64,000 bases of DNA from Voacanga thouarsii (Eukaryota; Streptophyta; Magnoliopsida; Gentianales; Apocynaceae): positions 1,146,501 to 1,210,500 of the forward strand of contig JANUWF010002278.1 in the NCBI GenBank assembly GCA_026120185.1. The letters are read 5' to 3'. Each line of letters begins with the position of its first letter. Positions within the stretch are counted from its first letter, which is position 1. The notes below the pieces were generated by a model that was not told the origin of the DNA, did no database searches, and worked only from the letters and a program-made list of their open reading frames with translations. Below, one piece after another: positions 1-10,459 of this stretch. A program made the translations under genes and the position numbers.

Positions 1-337
1 ATTCCTTGATTTGAACAAAATACTTTGGATCTAATATTCTTTGTCCCCTGCATATAGTATTGATTTCCCTTCCTGACACTAAATCCACATGTATGCGCAT
101 ATTCACAGTACAACTCATAAGCTGCCTCTTGGGAATCCACAATAGTGTTCATCAATTTTTTTTTTCCAATTCTCCGATAATGGTATCACGACTATCCGCT
201 TAACTTTCTGATTCATTTCTTGGCTCATGCAATACTTGAACCTCTACCATGTCATCTTCAATATCATTTTGTTGTACAAACTGAACCTCTTCATTTAAGC
301 TAGCGTCAACATATATGCTATCCCCGTAGCTACTCAT
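1..337 (-). pseudogene. FAR1/FHY3-type protein, N-terminal fragment
   Basis: On the minus strand an ATG at 337 opens an acidic N-terminal stretch (Glu/Asp/Gln-rich), followed by a segment reading AAYELYCEYAHTCGFSVRKG and then a basic part ending at VFCSNQG near the window edge. This resembles the start of the FAR1 DNA-binding domain of FHY3/FAR1 proteins, which are domesticated Mutator-like transposases acting as nuclear transcription factors or, in other copies, still transposases. The reading frame is broken: there is an in-frame TAA after the acidic segment and a frame change around the A-run near 155-165. The rest of the protein lies outside the window. It could be a decayed host gene or a MULE remnant, and the sequence here does not decide. 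The family call rests on the FAR1-like spacing of aromatic, Cys and basic residues. Confidence 0.55.
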
Positions 338-1690
338 CCCTTTTATCAAATATTGATGGAAACCAACAACAAATTCACAACTATTAAATAAAATTTGTGG
401 AAATTGAATTCAACCAATAATTGAAATCATTTTCTTAAAGAATTAATAATTTGTTGTACATTGTTTAGAAAAATATTAAAAAGAGGCACTGCAAGCCACT
501 TCATTGGACCATTGCTTTGTTTATGATAGATGATATCTCCCAGACATTTTCATTGGAGTGTAACAGAAAGGATGAATAGAAGTTAACGTGGATATTTTCC
601 CCCTTTTGTAATTTAAAGATGGCATATGTATTCTACTGCACTTAAGACAGTAACAAGTATGAAAAATAAGACATTTTGGAACTTCAACAAGAAACCTAGC
701 ACCCAACCTTTGCAATTAAAGCTTGGCCAAATGTAAATAAGAATTGATAACAAAAGCCTCCATAATCAAGACAATATAAAAGAAGCCAGTTAATAGGTAT
801 GGAGAGTTTCACTTATTTACAATTCAAAACTACAGAGATGCATTCTTAAATATTGCAAGCAATAGCAGGGGTGAAAGAAATCTAACCTCAATGTAGTCGA
901 AACCTCTTTGCTCTATCTCAAGAAACACTCTTGTGACGACAGTGAAGATGTCTTGGTCTGACAGCACAAAATATGTTATGCCAGTGTTTGAGCGATGGCA
1001 GACAGTTACACAGGGAAACAGAGTGCTGGGGTTCACATAAGATTTGGTCCTTTGGCGATGGCTAGAATAGACTACCAGTGATAGATCTGGTTGACATTGG
1101 GGCCACAGTCAGTACAATGACGAATGGAAGGGCGGACGGTGATTGGGGGACAGACATTGACCACATCTATCACTATATTATGGTCCACAATATGGCAATT
1201 ATTACAATGATGGAGGGGAAGGCCAGATGGCGAGTGAGAGAGGGAGAGACAGTGACCACAATATTCACTGCATTATGATTTCTGCTATATGATGGTGGGT
1301 GATACTCGACGGAGGGGAAGGCGGAGTGGAAGGCTTCAGTTGCCGCTAATCCACGACGGCGTTTCGACAAGAAGACGGGCATAACGTTCTGACAAGAAGA
1401 CAGGCAGAGTTAGTGAGGGAGAGAGAGAGTGTGGGTGCTTGGAATCTGGTGATGTCGACCGGATTTAGCGGACTTTCAAAAATTTCAGATCGAGAAATTG
1501 AACCATGGTTAACCATGGTTGAAGTTAACGAGCAAAATGGGAAAAAAAAAAAGAAAAAAGCTTCAATTCTGAATAAAAAAATGCAGTTGGACAGGTGTCA
1601 TGATTTAGGGGACCCGGTCCATAGGTGGGCCCGTGGATTGGGTCCATATAAAAATTTCTCCATAGATTATGGACTAAAATTCAAATAATG
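338..1690. other. No recognisable gene
   Basis: Moderately AT-rich sequence upstream of the FAR1-like fragment. Short open frames on both strands overlap and carry no motif I recognise. A purine-rich stretch lies near 1410-1440, a tandem ACCATGGTTA motif at about 1502-1520, and an A-run near 1542-1556. Confidence 0.5.
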
Positions 1691-2350
1691 GTAAATGTCA
1701 TTGAGAATGGTGATTGTATCAATTAGTTATATCTCATTGATGTGTATTACATAAAGGGGTATTTTTATTATTACATCTATAGATTAAAGATAATACTTAC
1801 GCAATATTATCCTTAGGGTTAATATCTTCATATAGTGATTAATGAAGATATTTAAAATGCAAAATGCAGCGATTTAATTAGTAGGGACATTTTGGTCTTT
1901 TAGTAGTAAAAAATAATGTCTTTTAGTCCTCAAGGTAACTCTAGAAACCTAAATGACTATTTTAGTCATTACACAAATTATTTGGATTATTTAATGAATG
2001 AAAAATTTTATTTTATTCTAAATAATTCAATTTAATATGTGAACTTGAATAAAATAAATAAAGATTGACCTAATTATTATATTGGGTCATGTATTTATTA
2101 TTTTAGATTTTAATTAAATAAAAAATTCCGATAAAATAATAAATAAATTGGATTAAAATTTTATTATTTTTAGTTTTAATAAAAGATCCAAAACAAATAA
2201 TAAAAAGCCAAATTGACAGACATAACCTTAGCCCTGTTGGATTAGGGTAGCCAGCCATAGGATTTATGTTAACTCTCATGGAGGTCGCCTAAAGTAGTGC
2301 GCATGAACCCTAGCCGCCCGCTTCCTTGTACTCTTTCTTAGTTTTTCCTA
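1691..2350 (+). repeat. Decayed LTR relic related to the LTRs at 41.4 and 48.6 kb
   Basis: Read on the plus strand, about 1753-1960 aligns by eye with the reverse complement of 42.4-42.6 kb, inside the copia LTR. Shared landmarks in the same order are AGGGGTATTTT, a CTATAG block, TTATCCTTAGGGTTAATAT against TTGTCCTTGGGGTCAATAT, ATATTTAAAATGCAAAA, then a TTTTGGTC block. Divergence is heavy with many indels. I cannot find its ends or target duplications. Confidence 0.5.
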
Positions 2351-2639
2351 AAAAAAAAATAATCTAAATCTACTTTCACAGTGGCCTAATTTGTGAGGTT
2401 AAGAGAATACCTTAAAAGTTCAAAAGTTTCAGTATTACATGCATAAAAATATACCTTTAGTAAGTCTGTTAATTAATATAATCTCGAAGGTCACGATTTA
2501 GATGAATTCCGAACACCCAATGGATGAGTTAAATCCAGTTACAATCACGTTTTATTTCTTATCTAAGAAGAAAAAGTAAGCATACGATCCTAAATTTTGA
2601 TTTTCTACTGCATTTGTGTGATATTTGATCCACCATCTA

Positions 2640-3330
2640 CCTCAACCTTGTAATAATTAATTACAGTATAAGTTAATACCACTAAATACAAATAAGCTAA
2701 GTAACTAATTAAATTAATAAATAAATCATAATGAACTACTAAATCTTAAACACTAGATGTCTAACCAACTGCATAAAATAAATAAATAAGTAACTAAATA
2801 ATAATAACTAATTAATTAACAATTAAGTAAGAGATAATTAAAAAAATAAATACATAAATAATTGTTTACTGTAAGTGGCAAATGAATAACTCATTAAATA
2901 ATAAATAACTAGTAACTCATAATAATAGAAAACCAACTAACTAACTGAGATAAGCAAATAAGTAATTAAATATTAAATAAGAAGTAAATAAATAAATAAA
3001 TATTTGAATAGATAATTGACTAATTAATAAATAATTAATGGATAAATAAATTGATAATTAATAAATATGTAGATAATTGGTTTATTAATAAATAACTAGC
3101 AAATAAATAAATGATTTATTAGTAAATTAATCGTGAATAAATGTATAGGTAACTAACTAATTCATTTACTCACTAATGAAAATTTAAATACATAGATAAA
3201 TAATGATTTGTTAATGAATAATTTAAGAATAATTATATAAGTAAGTAAATAAATAAATAAATAACGAATACTAATGAATAAATAAAGAAATAAAATAATT
3301 AATTATCTAAATGTATATGCTAAGTGTTAA
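2640..3330. repeat. AT-rich degenerate TAAA/AATA simple-sequence tract
   Basis: About 690 bases made almost entirely of short blocks such as AATAAATAAATA, TAATTAATTA and TAACTAA, with very few G or C residues and no open frame. It looks like a decayed tetranucleotide array. Flanking 2351-2639 and 3331-3614 are ordinary AT-rich non-coding DNA. Confidence 0.75.
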
Positions 3331-3614
3331 GGGAGGATAGAATTGTCTAAAAACTTTTTTTGAGTATTTTTTATTTTTTATTTTTTTTGCTTTTTAACTT
3401 TTTTAATCACTAGTTTAGATTTAATAAAATGTTACATAGATTTTAATGAATGGTTGTAATTTTATCATCACTTTTAAATGACTTTTTGAATAGTTCAGAT
3501 CTATTTAGTCGTTATGGACTACTTAATTATTTAATAATTTTTTTATTTTTCTTTTATTATTTAGATTTTGATGGTCCACGTAATAAATTCATATTAAATA
3601 CGAGTAACTAAAAT

Positions 3615-4079
3615 GTGGTGAGATCTGTAGAGACATGCAGTAATTCAAATATATTAATCAATTTCTGGGATTTGAGATGCCAGCTATGGAAAGCAATGTG
3701 CTGCATATATAGTTGGCTTAATGATGAACGTGCTAGTAGGGATAAGGATGGTTCAACCTCAGAAAGCATGACAAAGCTTACCTTGGAACATCCTTCATAT
3801 CATTCAGACAAGAAAAAATCCATTTTTGGGGTTAATCAGGTAAGAAAGACATTTCTCAGTGGAGAGAATACATCTTCATGTGGCTCTGCTTTTGTCAGGC
3901 TTGATAAAGAAGTTGCACTAATTGGATTAATGACTATGCTTTCTGGGTTTTCTCCACATATTCAATTAGTTGGTCCCAAGACTCGCCATAGTCATTTCAC
4001 TATTGCTCCAAAAGTCCAGGTAAATGTAGATCTTTTTTATCCATTTTTGCGTTTTGGTTCTGTATTTATCAACTCTTGA
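3615..4079 (+). other. Unassigned exon-like open frame
   Basis: An open frame of 154 codons with fairly even composition. The part up to about 4019 (ending ...TIAPKVQ) looks coding-like and is followed by CCAG/GTAAATG, a good 5' splice donor match. Beyond it the frame becomes T-rich like an intron. I do not recognise the family. No neighbouring exon could be joined with confidence, so it may be a captured or orphan exon, or chance. It lies about 0.4 kb upstream of the 4CL-like fragment, but nothing shows the two belong together. Confidence 0.25.
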
Positions 4080-4510
4080 TTCTTCAGATTGTTTGTTCTT
4101 CTTCTGGCTCTGGGTTTGTGTTGGACTAGTGGAGTACAAAACCGAGAGAATCACAAGGAGTTTATTAGTCTTTTCTCAGCGGAATGACAATAAGCCATTT
4201 AGCTTTGCCCCTGTTGCTGCTGCTCTGTTTTTCTTGAATTTAGATGGAGATGTAGGCTGTAGGTTCGCCAAAGTTGGGAACTTTGATCTTTCTCATTTTT
4301 ATGCTTTTATTTTTCCTTTGTAGCAAATCTTTAATCGATGATAACTTGGCACAATCTTGACATGGGATCCACAAAATCCACTTTATATTGGTTCCTCGTC
4401 GTTGTCTTCTCTAATTACATTAACTGGTTTACAATGGGGCTTCCGCATAGTCTTCCTCAGGCAAGGTTCAAGAATACCAGGGAACCTAAAAGCCGAAGTC
4501 TTCTGCTTCC

Positions 4511-4717
4511 ATGTCAACGGCATCCTTTGGCAAATATGGGATCTACACTTCACCAAAGCCACCAATATCTCTACCAGAAGACCCTAACCCCTCTATGGTC
4601 CCTTTCCTCTTCAGGAATGTATCTTCCCTTCCCCAACGCATTGCACTCATCGATGGCAATACTGGTGAAACCTTAACGTTCTCTGACATCAAAAACCAAG
4701 TTTCCAGGCTCTCCCAT
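4511..4717 (+). pseudogene. 4-coumarate-CoA ligase-like (AMP-binding) first-exon fragment
   Basis: From ATG 4511 the frame reads a short leader, then YTSPKPPISLPEDPN, SMVPFLFRN and ALIDGNTGETLTFSDIK. This matches the N-terminus of plant 4-coumarate-CoA ligase-like acyl-activating enzymes of the ANL superfamily (the peroxisomal 4CL-like group is the closest I can think of). Those enzymes run to about 540 residues; here similarity stops after about 70 residues at VSRLSH, where AT-rich non-coding sequence takes over. The AMP-binding P-loop motif and all later catalytic motifs are absent, so no active enzyme is possible. It is a truncated gene or a transposed fragment. No matching downstream exon is visible before the copia element at 6.6 kb. 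Confidence 0.65.
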
Positions 4718-6591
4718 TCCACAATTGATTTATTATTATTTATTATTTATGAAATTGATTGTTAAATAAAAAAAACTTATATTTATTCTTTTTTGGGTTA
4801 TATCTTTAAATTACTGACAACAAACATAGCAAAACTCATAAAAACATAGGGTTAATTGTTGATTTTTTAAATATATTTAAATGTATATGTTCTATCAATA
4901 ATAGAAGAAAAATTCTACAATAAATATAATTTTAAAAAAAAAAAGATGCTTTAAATTATTTTGCTAACAAAAATCTTTGTTCAAAACTCTCTATCTAATA
5001 ATTTATTTATAAAATTTATATATTTGTAAACATTTAACAAATTTTATTTAATTATCAGATAAGATCTCCACGCGTAGCATGTAGATATCAACTAGTATAC
5101 ATTCTAACATTTTATCTCATCTTATAGATCACAATCCTACTAAATCATAACTTAAATTTAAAGATAATGAATATAATACTCTGACACTATTAAATGCAAT
5201 GCCTTGTATCCTAAATTTAAAATGAAACTCGAATCTATACCTAACACATTACACGATTATATCCCCACAAAGAATATCAAGCCTCTAGCCTAACAAAACT
5301 GTTTAATAACTTTATCCAAAGTCTAAGTATTACAAAAGAAAATAACTCCTCAAATTAATTCATATCACTCACCAATATCTCAAGGGAAATAAAACCACCA
5401 TTTCAATAAAACATCTAGTCCATAAAAAATATATCAATTTGTTACAAAAAATAAAAAGAGGTTCATCCTAACATAACTCAACATCCAAAGTAGGGAAACT
5501 AACAAATTGTCTAACAAAAAATAGAAATAAAAACTCTAATTGAGTCCCCTACTTTCTAAGTACAATCATTATAAAAAATCTTCTTAGTCATTAAATTCTT
5601 GATTAATGTTTGTAAAATATTGAATTAAGTGAGTTATACCAATCGAATAAGTAATTAAAAGATTTTTTAAAGAATGAATATATTAGATATAATAATATAT
5701 TTTTTTAATAAAAGTATACAGAATAATATTATAATTGTTAGTTGGAATTGAATATTTTTTTCTTTAAAAAAAGTAACTTTGCACAATGATTTAAAAATAT
5801 ATATATATATCAGCAGTAGGCAAGGACAACCCAGGGCCCTACTATAGAAAAAGATATCGCAGCCGCACAAAAGGAATTATGGTTGCTTTCCAGATTTTCT
5901 TTTTCTTTTAAATGATATACAAGGTAGCCGTGGGCCACCTGCTCGCACCAGTCTAACGCGTGGGCTGTTGGGCGGGTCTAGCTGCTGGCCCACGGTAGAC
6001 TCTTCAAATTTTCTTCTTCTTTTTCTTCTTTTCTACAAGAGGTCTAAAGCAAGCAAAGTCCGCAGCTATCACGTCAACTCGCGGAAACCTGCAATGAGAG
6101 TCAAAATGAGAATGTTAAATATTACATAAAAAAATAAGAAATATATCACATTTCAGATATTCTAAGTGTGCATATAAATCAAAATTAAACAGTATATAAT
6201 AATCTTTTTGTTAATTCTTTTATCACCATTGTTGAACCGCACGGCTAGATAAACTTAGCTATCCCTAGCCGTGGTTAATTTGCTCACATTCACATGTTGC
6301 TAGAAGCATAATTATCAAATCCCAAATAACTAAAAAGTACAATATTTTTGACACAAAATCTAGAGAAGATGATTTTATTGTTGGATATTAATATTATAAA
6401 CGTGGAAATGCCATTAATTGGACAAACATCTTAGAAGAATAGATGCTTGTTCCCAAATATGATAGCAAACAAATGCTATCACAAGGGACATGCTTCACTG
6501 CCATCACAAGGGGCAAATGATAAGCAAACAGATGTTTTTAGTGATAAAGAGATAGTTTAATGGGTTAAAAATATTTTTTTTATTAAGAAAC
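4718..6591. other. Non-coding AT-rich sequence
   Basis: No open frame worth naming. It contains A/T runs, a short (TA)n near 5800-5809 and the GC-rich inverted repeat described separately. 6592 is the first base of the copia element. Confidence 0.5.
5928..5995. repeat. Short inverted repeat, CCGTGGGCCA arms
   Basis: CCGTGGGCCA at 5928-5937 is repeated inverted as TGGCCCACGG at 5986-5995, in an unusually GC-rich 80-base island. TGGGCC cores resemble plant promoter site II elements, but no gene start follows on either side. Confidence 0.5.
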
Positions 6592-6995
6592 TGTTGTAAA
6601 TATATTAAATTAGTGGAAACTCCACTAATTAGTGAAAACTTCACTAATTATGAATTTATGTGAATTATTAGGAAATTAGTGGAAGCTCCACTAATTAGTG
6701 GAAACTCCACTAATTATGAATTTTTATGGATGTTCATCATTTAGTGGAGACACCACTAATTAAAATTAGTGGAAGATGATGTATTCCACTAATTAAGAGC
6801 TCTATAAATAGAGCTATTCTCTAAACTTGTAATACATCATCATTTTGTGAAAGAAAGAATTGTAATTGTGAGAGAAAATTATGAGAGAAAGAAAGGGAGA
6901 GATTTGAAGAAATTCTTATGCAAAGAATAGTTACAGTTTTATTAGTGTGTAGTGTGTAGATTTTTTTTTTCTAACACTACCCAAATTTTATAACA
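6592..6995 (+). repeat. 5' LTR of the RWP-RK-carrying copia element
   Basis: 404 bp, TG...CA ends. The U3 part holds six near-palindromic units of the type TTAGTGGAARCTCCACTAA between 6609 and 6795. A TATA box TATAAATA lies at 6803-6810, followed by a purine-rich leader and a T-run at 6961-6970. Confidence 0.9.
6803..6810 (+). promoter_or_regulatory. TATA box of the 5' LTR
   Basis: TATAAATA inside GAGCTCTATAAATAGAGCT, itself palindromic around the box, directly after the U3 palindrome array. The same sequence is kept in the 3' LTR at 13403-13410. Confidence 0.7.
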
Positions 6996-7059
6996 CGTTA
7001 TCAGCACGAGTCTCTGTCGTTATCAAAGTTAGAAGACATGTACGCATTTATTGATCCCT

Positions 7060-7640
7060 ATGGCTAACCTTACTAAACTCGAATTTATAACCCTTGATAT
7101 TTCTGAAAAAAAAAATTATATGACATATAGAAATGCATCTAAATGCTGAAAAAAAAAAGATCCATATGTTCTGTGGGCAATTTAAATTTGACCACCTGAA
7201 AATGGTCGTATTACCAACTGCACGGTATAAATGATTGTACCTGAAGTTACAAAATTTTAAAACCGTGAATGAATATGGCTCCGCGATGTATCAACTTACA
7301 TCTCAATTAAAATTAAGCGGAGAAAAAGTTACTGATAAAGATATATTGGAGAAGATATTCTCTATCTTTCATGTCTCGAATATTGTCCTACAATAATAAT
7401 ATCGAGAAAAAGGGTATACACAGATTTAATTACTACCCTCATTATTGCAGAGAAAAATAATGAGTTATTATTGAAAAATCATGAAGTCAGACCAACTGGC
7501 TCAACAGCACTCCCAGAAGTGAATGGTGTTGGCTCCAACAGAAGCCATCGTTATAGTTGTAGTTGTGGCAGTGGCCGTGGTTATGGTCATGGACACACTC
7601 GATATTTCCTTTAGCATAGAGCAATACTGGCCACCTGAAG
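7060..7640 (+). pseudogene. Copia gag (UBN2-type) pseudogene
   Basis: Starts ATG at 7060 with MANLTKLEFITLDIS, the standard opening of the short-gag copia group, where it builds the cytoplasmic virus-like particle. Recognisable later pieces in shifted frames include IEMHLNAE, a FSIFHVSNIVLQ segment, ENNELLLKNHEVRPTGS and a degenerate Gly/Arg/His-rich tail (7540-7610). A-run slippage near 7110 and 7150 and several stops destroy the frame. The CCHC zinc knuckle expected next is absent, because the foreign RWP-RK block begins at about 7640. Confidence 0.75.
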
Positions 7641-7903
7641 TATAACATAAAAGATAATAAGGGAAAATGATATTTCCATTAATAATAAGTATCACATCTT
7701 TGAGATGTTACATTCGGATGTCAATATATACTATATTATTGCTAACAGTTCAGAAAAAAAAATCTATCTCCTCTTGATCATAAGTCTTGTGTTCACTTGC
7801 ATTTCCTTTATTCATCTCATTGGTGTTCACATGAACTTGAGGATGTATGCTTGTAGTTGCTCTTTTTCAATTGAGCTGACAAATTGAGGATGAATGTTTG
7901 TAG

Positions 7904-9287
7904 TTATTTTTCTTCCATGTTTGCATTAGAGGAAGACAAACAGGTAGCAATTATGGATTTTAGTTCATTTTTTTCGGCATCCTCCTTCTCTTCCTTCTCC
8001 CTTGGGCCAGCATCTAGACTAGCAGTAGCATTAGCCGTGAAGTTACTGTGCAATGAGTCTTGGGATTTTCTCATCCCCTTAAGTTTTTTATTATATTTGG
8101 CCTTAAACCATGCTTGTCTCAATTTCTGTGTTTGGTCCTTCAACCGCGTATCAGGATTTTCTTCCATCAACTTCTTCTCACGTTTCAATATCTTAATGGC
8201 TTCTCTGAACTTCTTCTTAGCCATATGTCCTCATTCGTCTTTATCTCACTCCTGTAAATCGAAGTGATATTATTGGTGGAGATACATTCATTCCAATCAT
8301 TATTTACGTATAAATCTTTCATAATTTCATACTTGCAAATTACAAGTGTGTGTGAGAGAGAACCTGAACATTCTTGATTAGAGTCTCCAAACTCATCAAC
8401 TTCCTGTGAGGCCATCGACGAATTTCCAACTCCCTACATCTGTTCTTGAGAGGGGTTAAGCCAATATTCAGTTCTTTGGCCGCGCTCTTGATTGGCAGGT
8501 AAAAGTACTGCGAAATGGTTTCTTTTGATAGTGTCTTGGAGCTATTGCTCTTCTCCTCTCTCTGCCTCCTAATTCTCTTATTCTTCATAGGAATTTCGTC
8601 TGCAATAATATCTTGAACTTCGATATTATGCCTGTCATGGGTCCTCACTCCGAATTCGTTGCCAAGACCACTCATTATTTCTCCTAGAAAAAGAAAAACG
8701 ATATCAGTAAAGGTAATAATCCATGTTTGAATGTATGATAACCTGGAACCAAATTCTGGCTTTGTTCAAAATCCATTAGGGAGTAGAAAGGATTATGCAC
8801 AAGCATATCTTCATTCAGAGGAATAGCATCAAAAGCAGTCTCTTGAATGGGTAGATCAACAACATCAAAAGCAGTCTCTTGAATGGGTAGATCAAATTAA
8901 AAATCTAAAGCAGCACATCCAGAACTGCCACTGATTTACATTACAACAAACCAAAAGAGAGTTTAATTTCATTATTTCATTATTAAGCACACTAAAAAAA
9001 AGGAAGCCCTTAAAGACATCTCACCTGAAATTAGGCGGAAGCGGTTGGTTTGGAAAATAAGGCGAAAGCGGTTGGCTTGGAAAGGGAAATACATCAAAAT
9101 CTTCTGCGTTAGACCTGACATTAGGCGGAAGCGGTTGGCTTGGAAAGAAAAATAGATCACAATCTTCTGCGTTAGACCTAACATTAGGCAGAAGCGGTTG
9201 GCTTGGAAAAGAAAACACATCAAAATCTTCTACGTTAGAAACTAAGTCAAAATTTGACCATGTCTCAAATGAATTACGAGTCTCCAT
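7904..9287 (-). pseudogene. RWP-RK (RKD-type) transcription factor pseudogene, four exons
   Basis: Read on the minus strand, four exons can be joined: 9287-9025 (CAG/GTGAGA donor), 8930-8743 (AATCAG acceptor, CCAG/GTTATC donor), 8683-8364 (TTTCTAG acceptor, CAG/GTTCTC donor) and 8251-7904 (TTTACAG acceptor, TAA stop). Phases 2, 1 and 0 agree across all junctions, giving about 372 codons. Exon 3 carries the RWP-RK DNA-binding domain: LSKETISQYFYLPIKSAAKE, NRCRELEIRRWPHRKLMSLE, then TLIKNVQ. Exon 4 has a Lys/Glu-rich coiled-coil-like tail ending KDQTQKLRQAWFKAKYNKK. RKD proteins are nuclear regulators of egg-cell and early-embryo programmes. Exon 1 contains three 21-residue repeats and exon 2 two 12-residue repeats. 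Three in-frame stops are present with these junctions: TAA at 8897-8899, TGA at 8246-8248 and TGA at 8231-8233. The gene lies antisense inside a copia element. Confidence 0.8.
9051..9239 (-). repeat. Three 63-bp coding repeats in RKD exon 1
   Basis: Three head-to-tail units of 21 residues beginning SNVEDFDVF, SNAEDCDLF and SNAEDFDVF, each followed by a FPSQPL motif. A separate 36-bp duplication in exon 2 (about 8826-8896) encodes DLPIQETAFD twice. The acidic/aromatic composition resembles activation-type low-complexity sequence, which is inference. Confidence 0.75.
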
Positions 9288-9338
9288 ATCTGCTTTGAGG
9301 TTTTTTATTTTATTTTTATGTTTTCTAATGGTTGATGA

Positions 9339-9381
<43 letters not shown>

Positions 9382-9565
9382 ATATCTGTACGAGGAAGAA
9401 GAAGAGATAGATGATAGGTGGAGGGACGAAGGAGAAGAAAAGACAAGGAGGAAGAGGAAAAGATGGTACCGGGAAGAGTAAAAAAAAAAAAGAGATTTTT
9501 TTTCTTGGCATTTCCTACTTGTCATCATATTCTTGCATTTCTTTTTCTTTTCCCTTATTCTCTTG
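9288..9565 (-). other. Captured 5' flank of the RWP-RK gene
   Basis: Upstream of the RKD start codon on the minus strand lie a (TA)n microsatellite (9342-9379) and a long CT-rich stretch (plus-strand purines, about 9385-9480) that looks like a plant 5' UTR. Copia sequence resumes by about 9566. The right edge of the captured block therefore lies between about 9480 and 9566. Confidence 0.45.
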
Positions 9566-10459
9566 TGAAATCATTATTCCCTAAATTAGGGGGAACAGAA
9601 ACAGTATAAGAAAGATCTTGATTGGACAACATCATTAAATTATCTTAATCCGCATACAAGCGTGTGTGAACTTGAAGTTCAAAAGATAATTCATTTATAA
9701 AGCATTGCAAATCAAATGTCAGACGATTTTGTTGACTCCAGAAGAGTAACAAAATCGCATATTCTAGCTATAAATACTCCTATTCGAATTGAAGTTCCAG
9801 TAGAACAAAAAATTATACCTATAGCTGCTGAGCCAAAAGCATGCCAGAAGCATGACCGACCTCTTGGTTTTAAAGATAAAAATCCTTGAAAGAAGAGAGG
9901 ATGAAAGGATCCAGATGATCATATTAGAAAAGAATGATAAAGATCAAGAGAAAACTGATGACAAAGAACCAGAAGTTGATGAAAGTAACACTGAAATTTC
10001 TATCAATTATACCACTTTCGGTAGAAGTTGGAATCGGATAGAAACAATTATTGATAATATGTTTGCATATAATATATCTCTTGATATTATACAGGATAAT
10101 GATGTTCCTGAACCAATATCAGTTGATGAATGTCGGCATAGAAAAGATTGGCTGCAATGGAAAGATGCGATTCAATCGGAGTTAAATGCACTAACAAAAT
10201 GTGAAGTCTTCGAACTTGCAATCCGAACACCAGAAGGTGTAAAACCTGTTGGCTACAAATGGATATTTGTGTGAAAATGCAATGAAAAGAATGAAATCGT
10301 ACGATATAAAGCGTGATTAGTAGCCCAAGGTTTTTCACAAAGACCATGTATTGATTATGATGAAACTTATTCTCCTATTGTTGATGCTATTACACTCCGA
10401 TATCTTATCAGTTCGACAGTACATGAAAAGATAGATATGCGCCTATTAGATGTTGTCAC
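9566..10459 (+). pseudogene. Copia pol, linker and N-terminal reverse transcriptase
   Basis: Copia sequence resumes with SLFPKLGGTE, then LNPHTSVCELEVQKIIHL, DSRRVTKSH and RPLGFKDKNP, typical of the integrase-to-RT linker of this copia group. Reverse transcriptase begins with WLQWKDAIQSELNALTK and continues through RTPEGVKPVGYKWIF and VAQGFSQRPCIDYDETYSP. Reverse transcriptase copies element RNA into cDNA in the cytoplasmic particle. Stops interrupt the frame, for example after KWIFV and KIIHL. The reading is cut at 10459 by a solo LTR and continues at 11984. Confidence 0.8.

Noticed and set aside
7884..8267. Plus-strand open frame of 127 codons
   Set aside because: It is the antisense shadow of RKD exon 4 and intron 3. 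The minus strand has the recognisable RWP-RK reading and splice sites.
9021..9446. 141-codon start upstream of RKD exon 1
   Set aside because: The extra 53 codons run through the (TA)n microsatellite (Ile/Tyr repeat) and a CT-rich leader. The ATG at 9287 fits the protein better.
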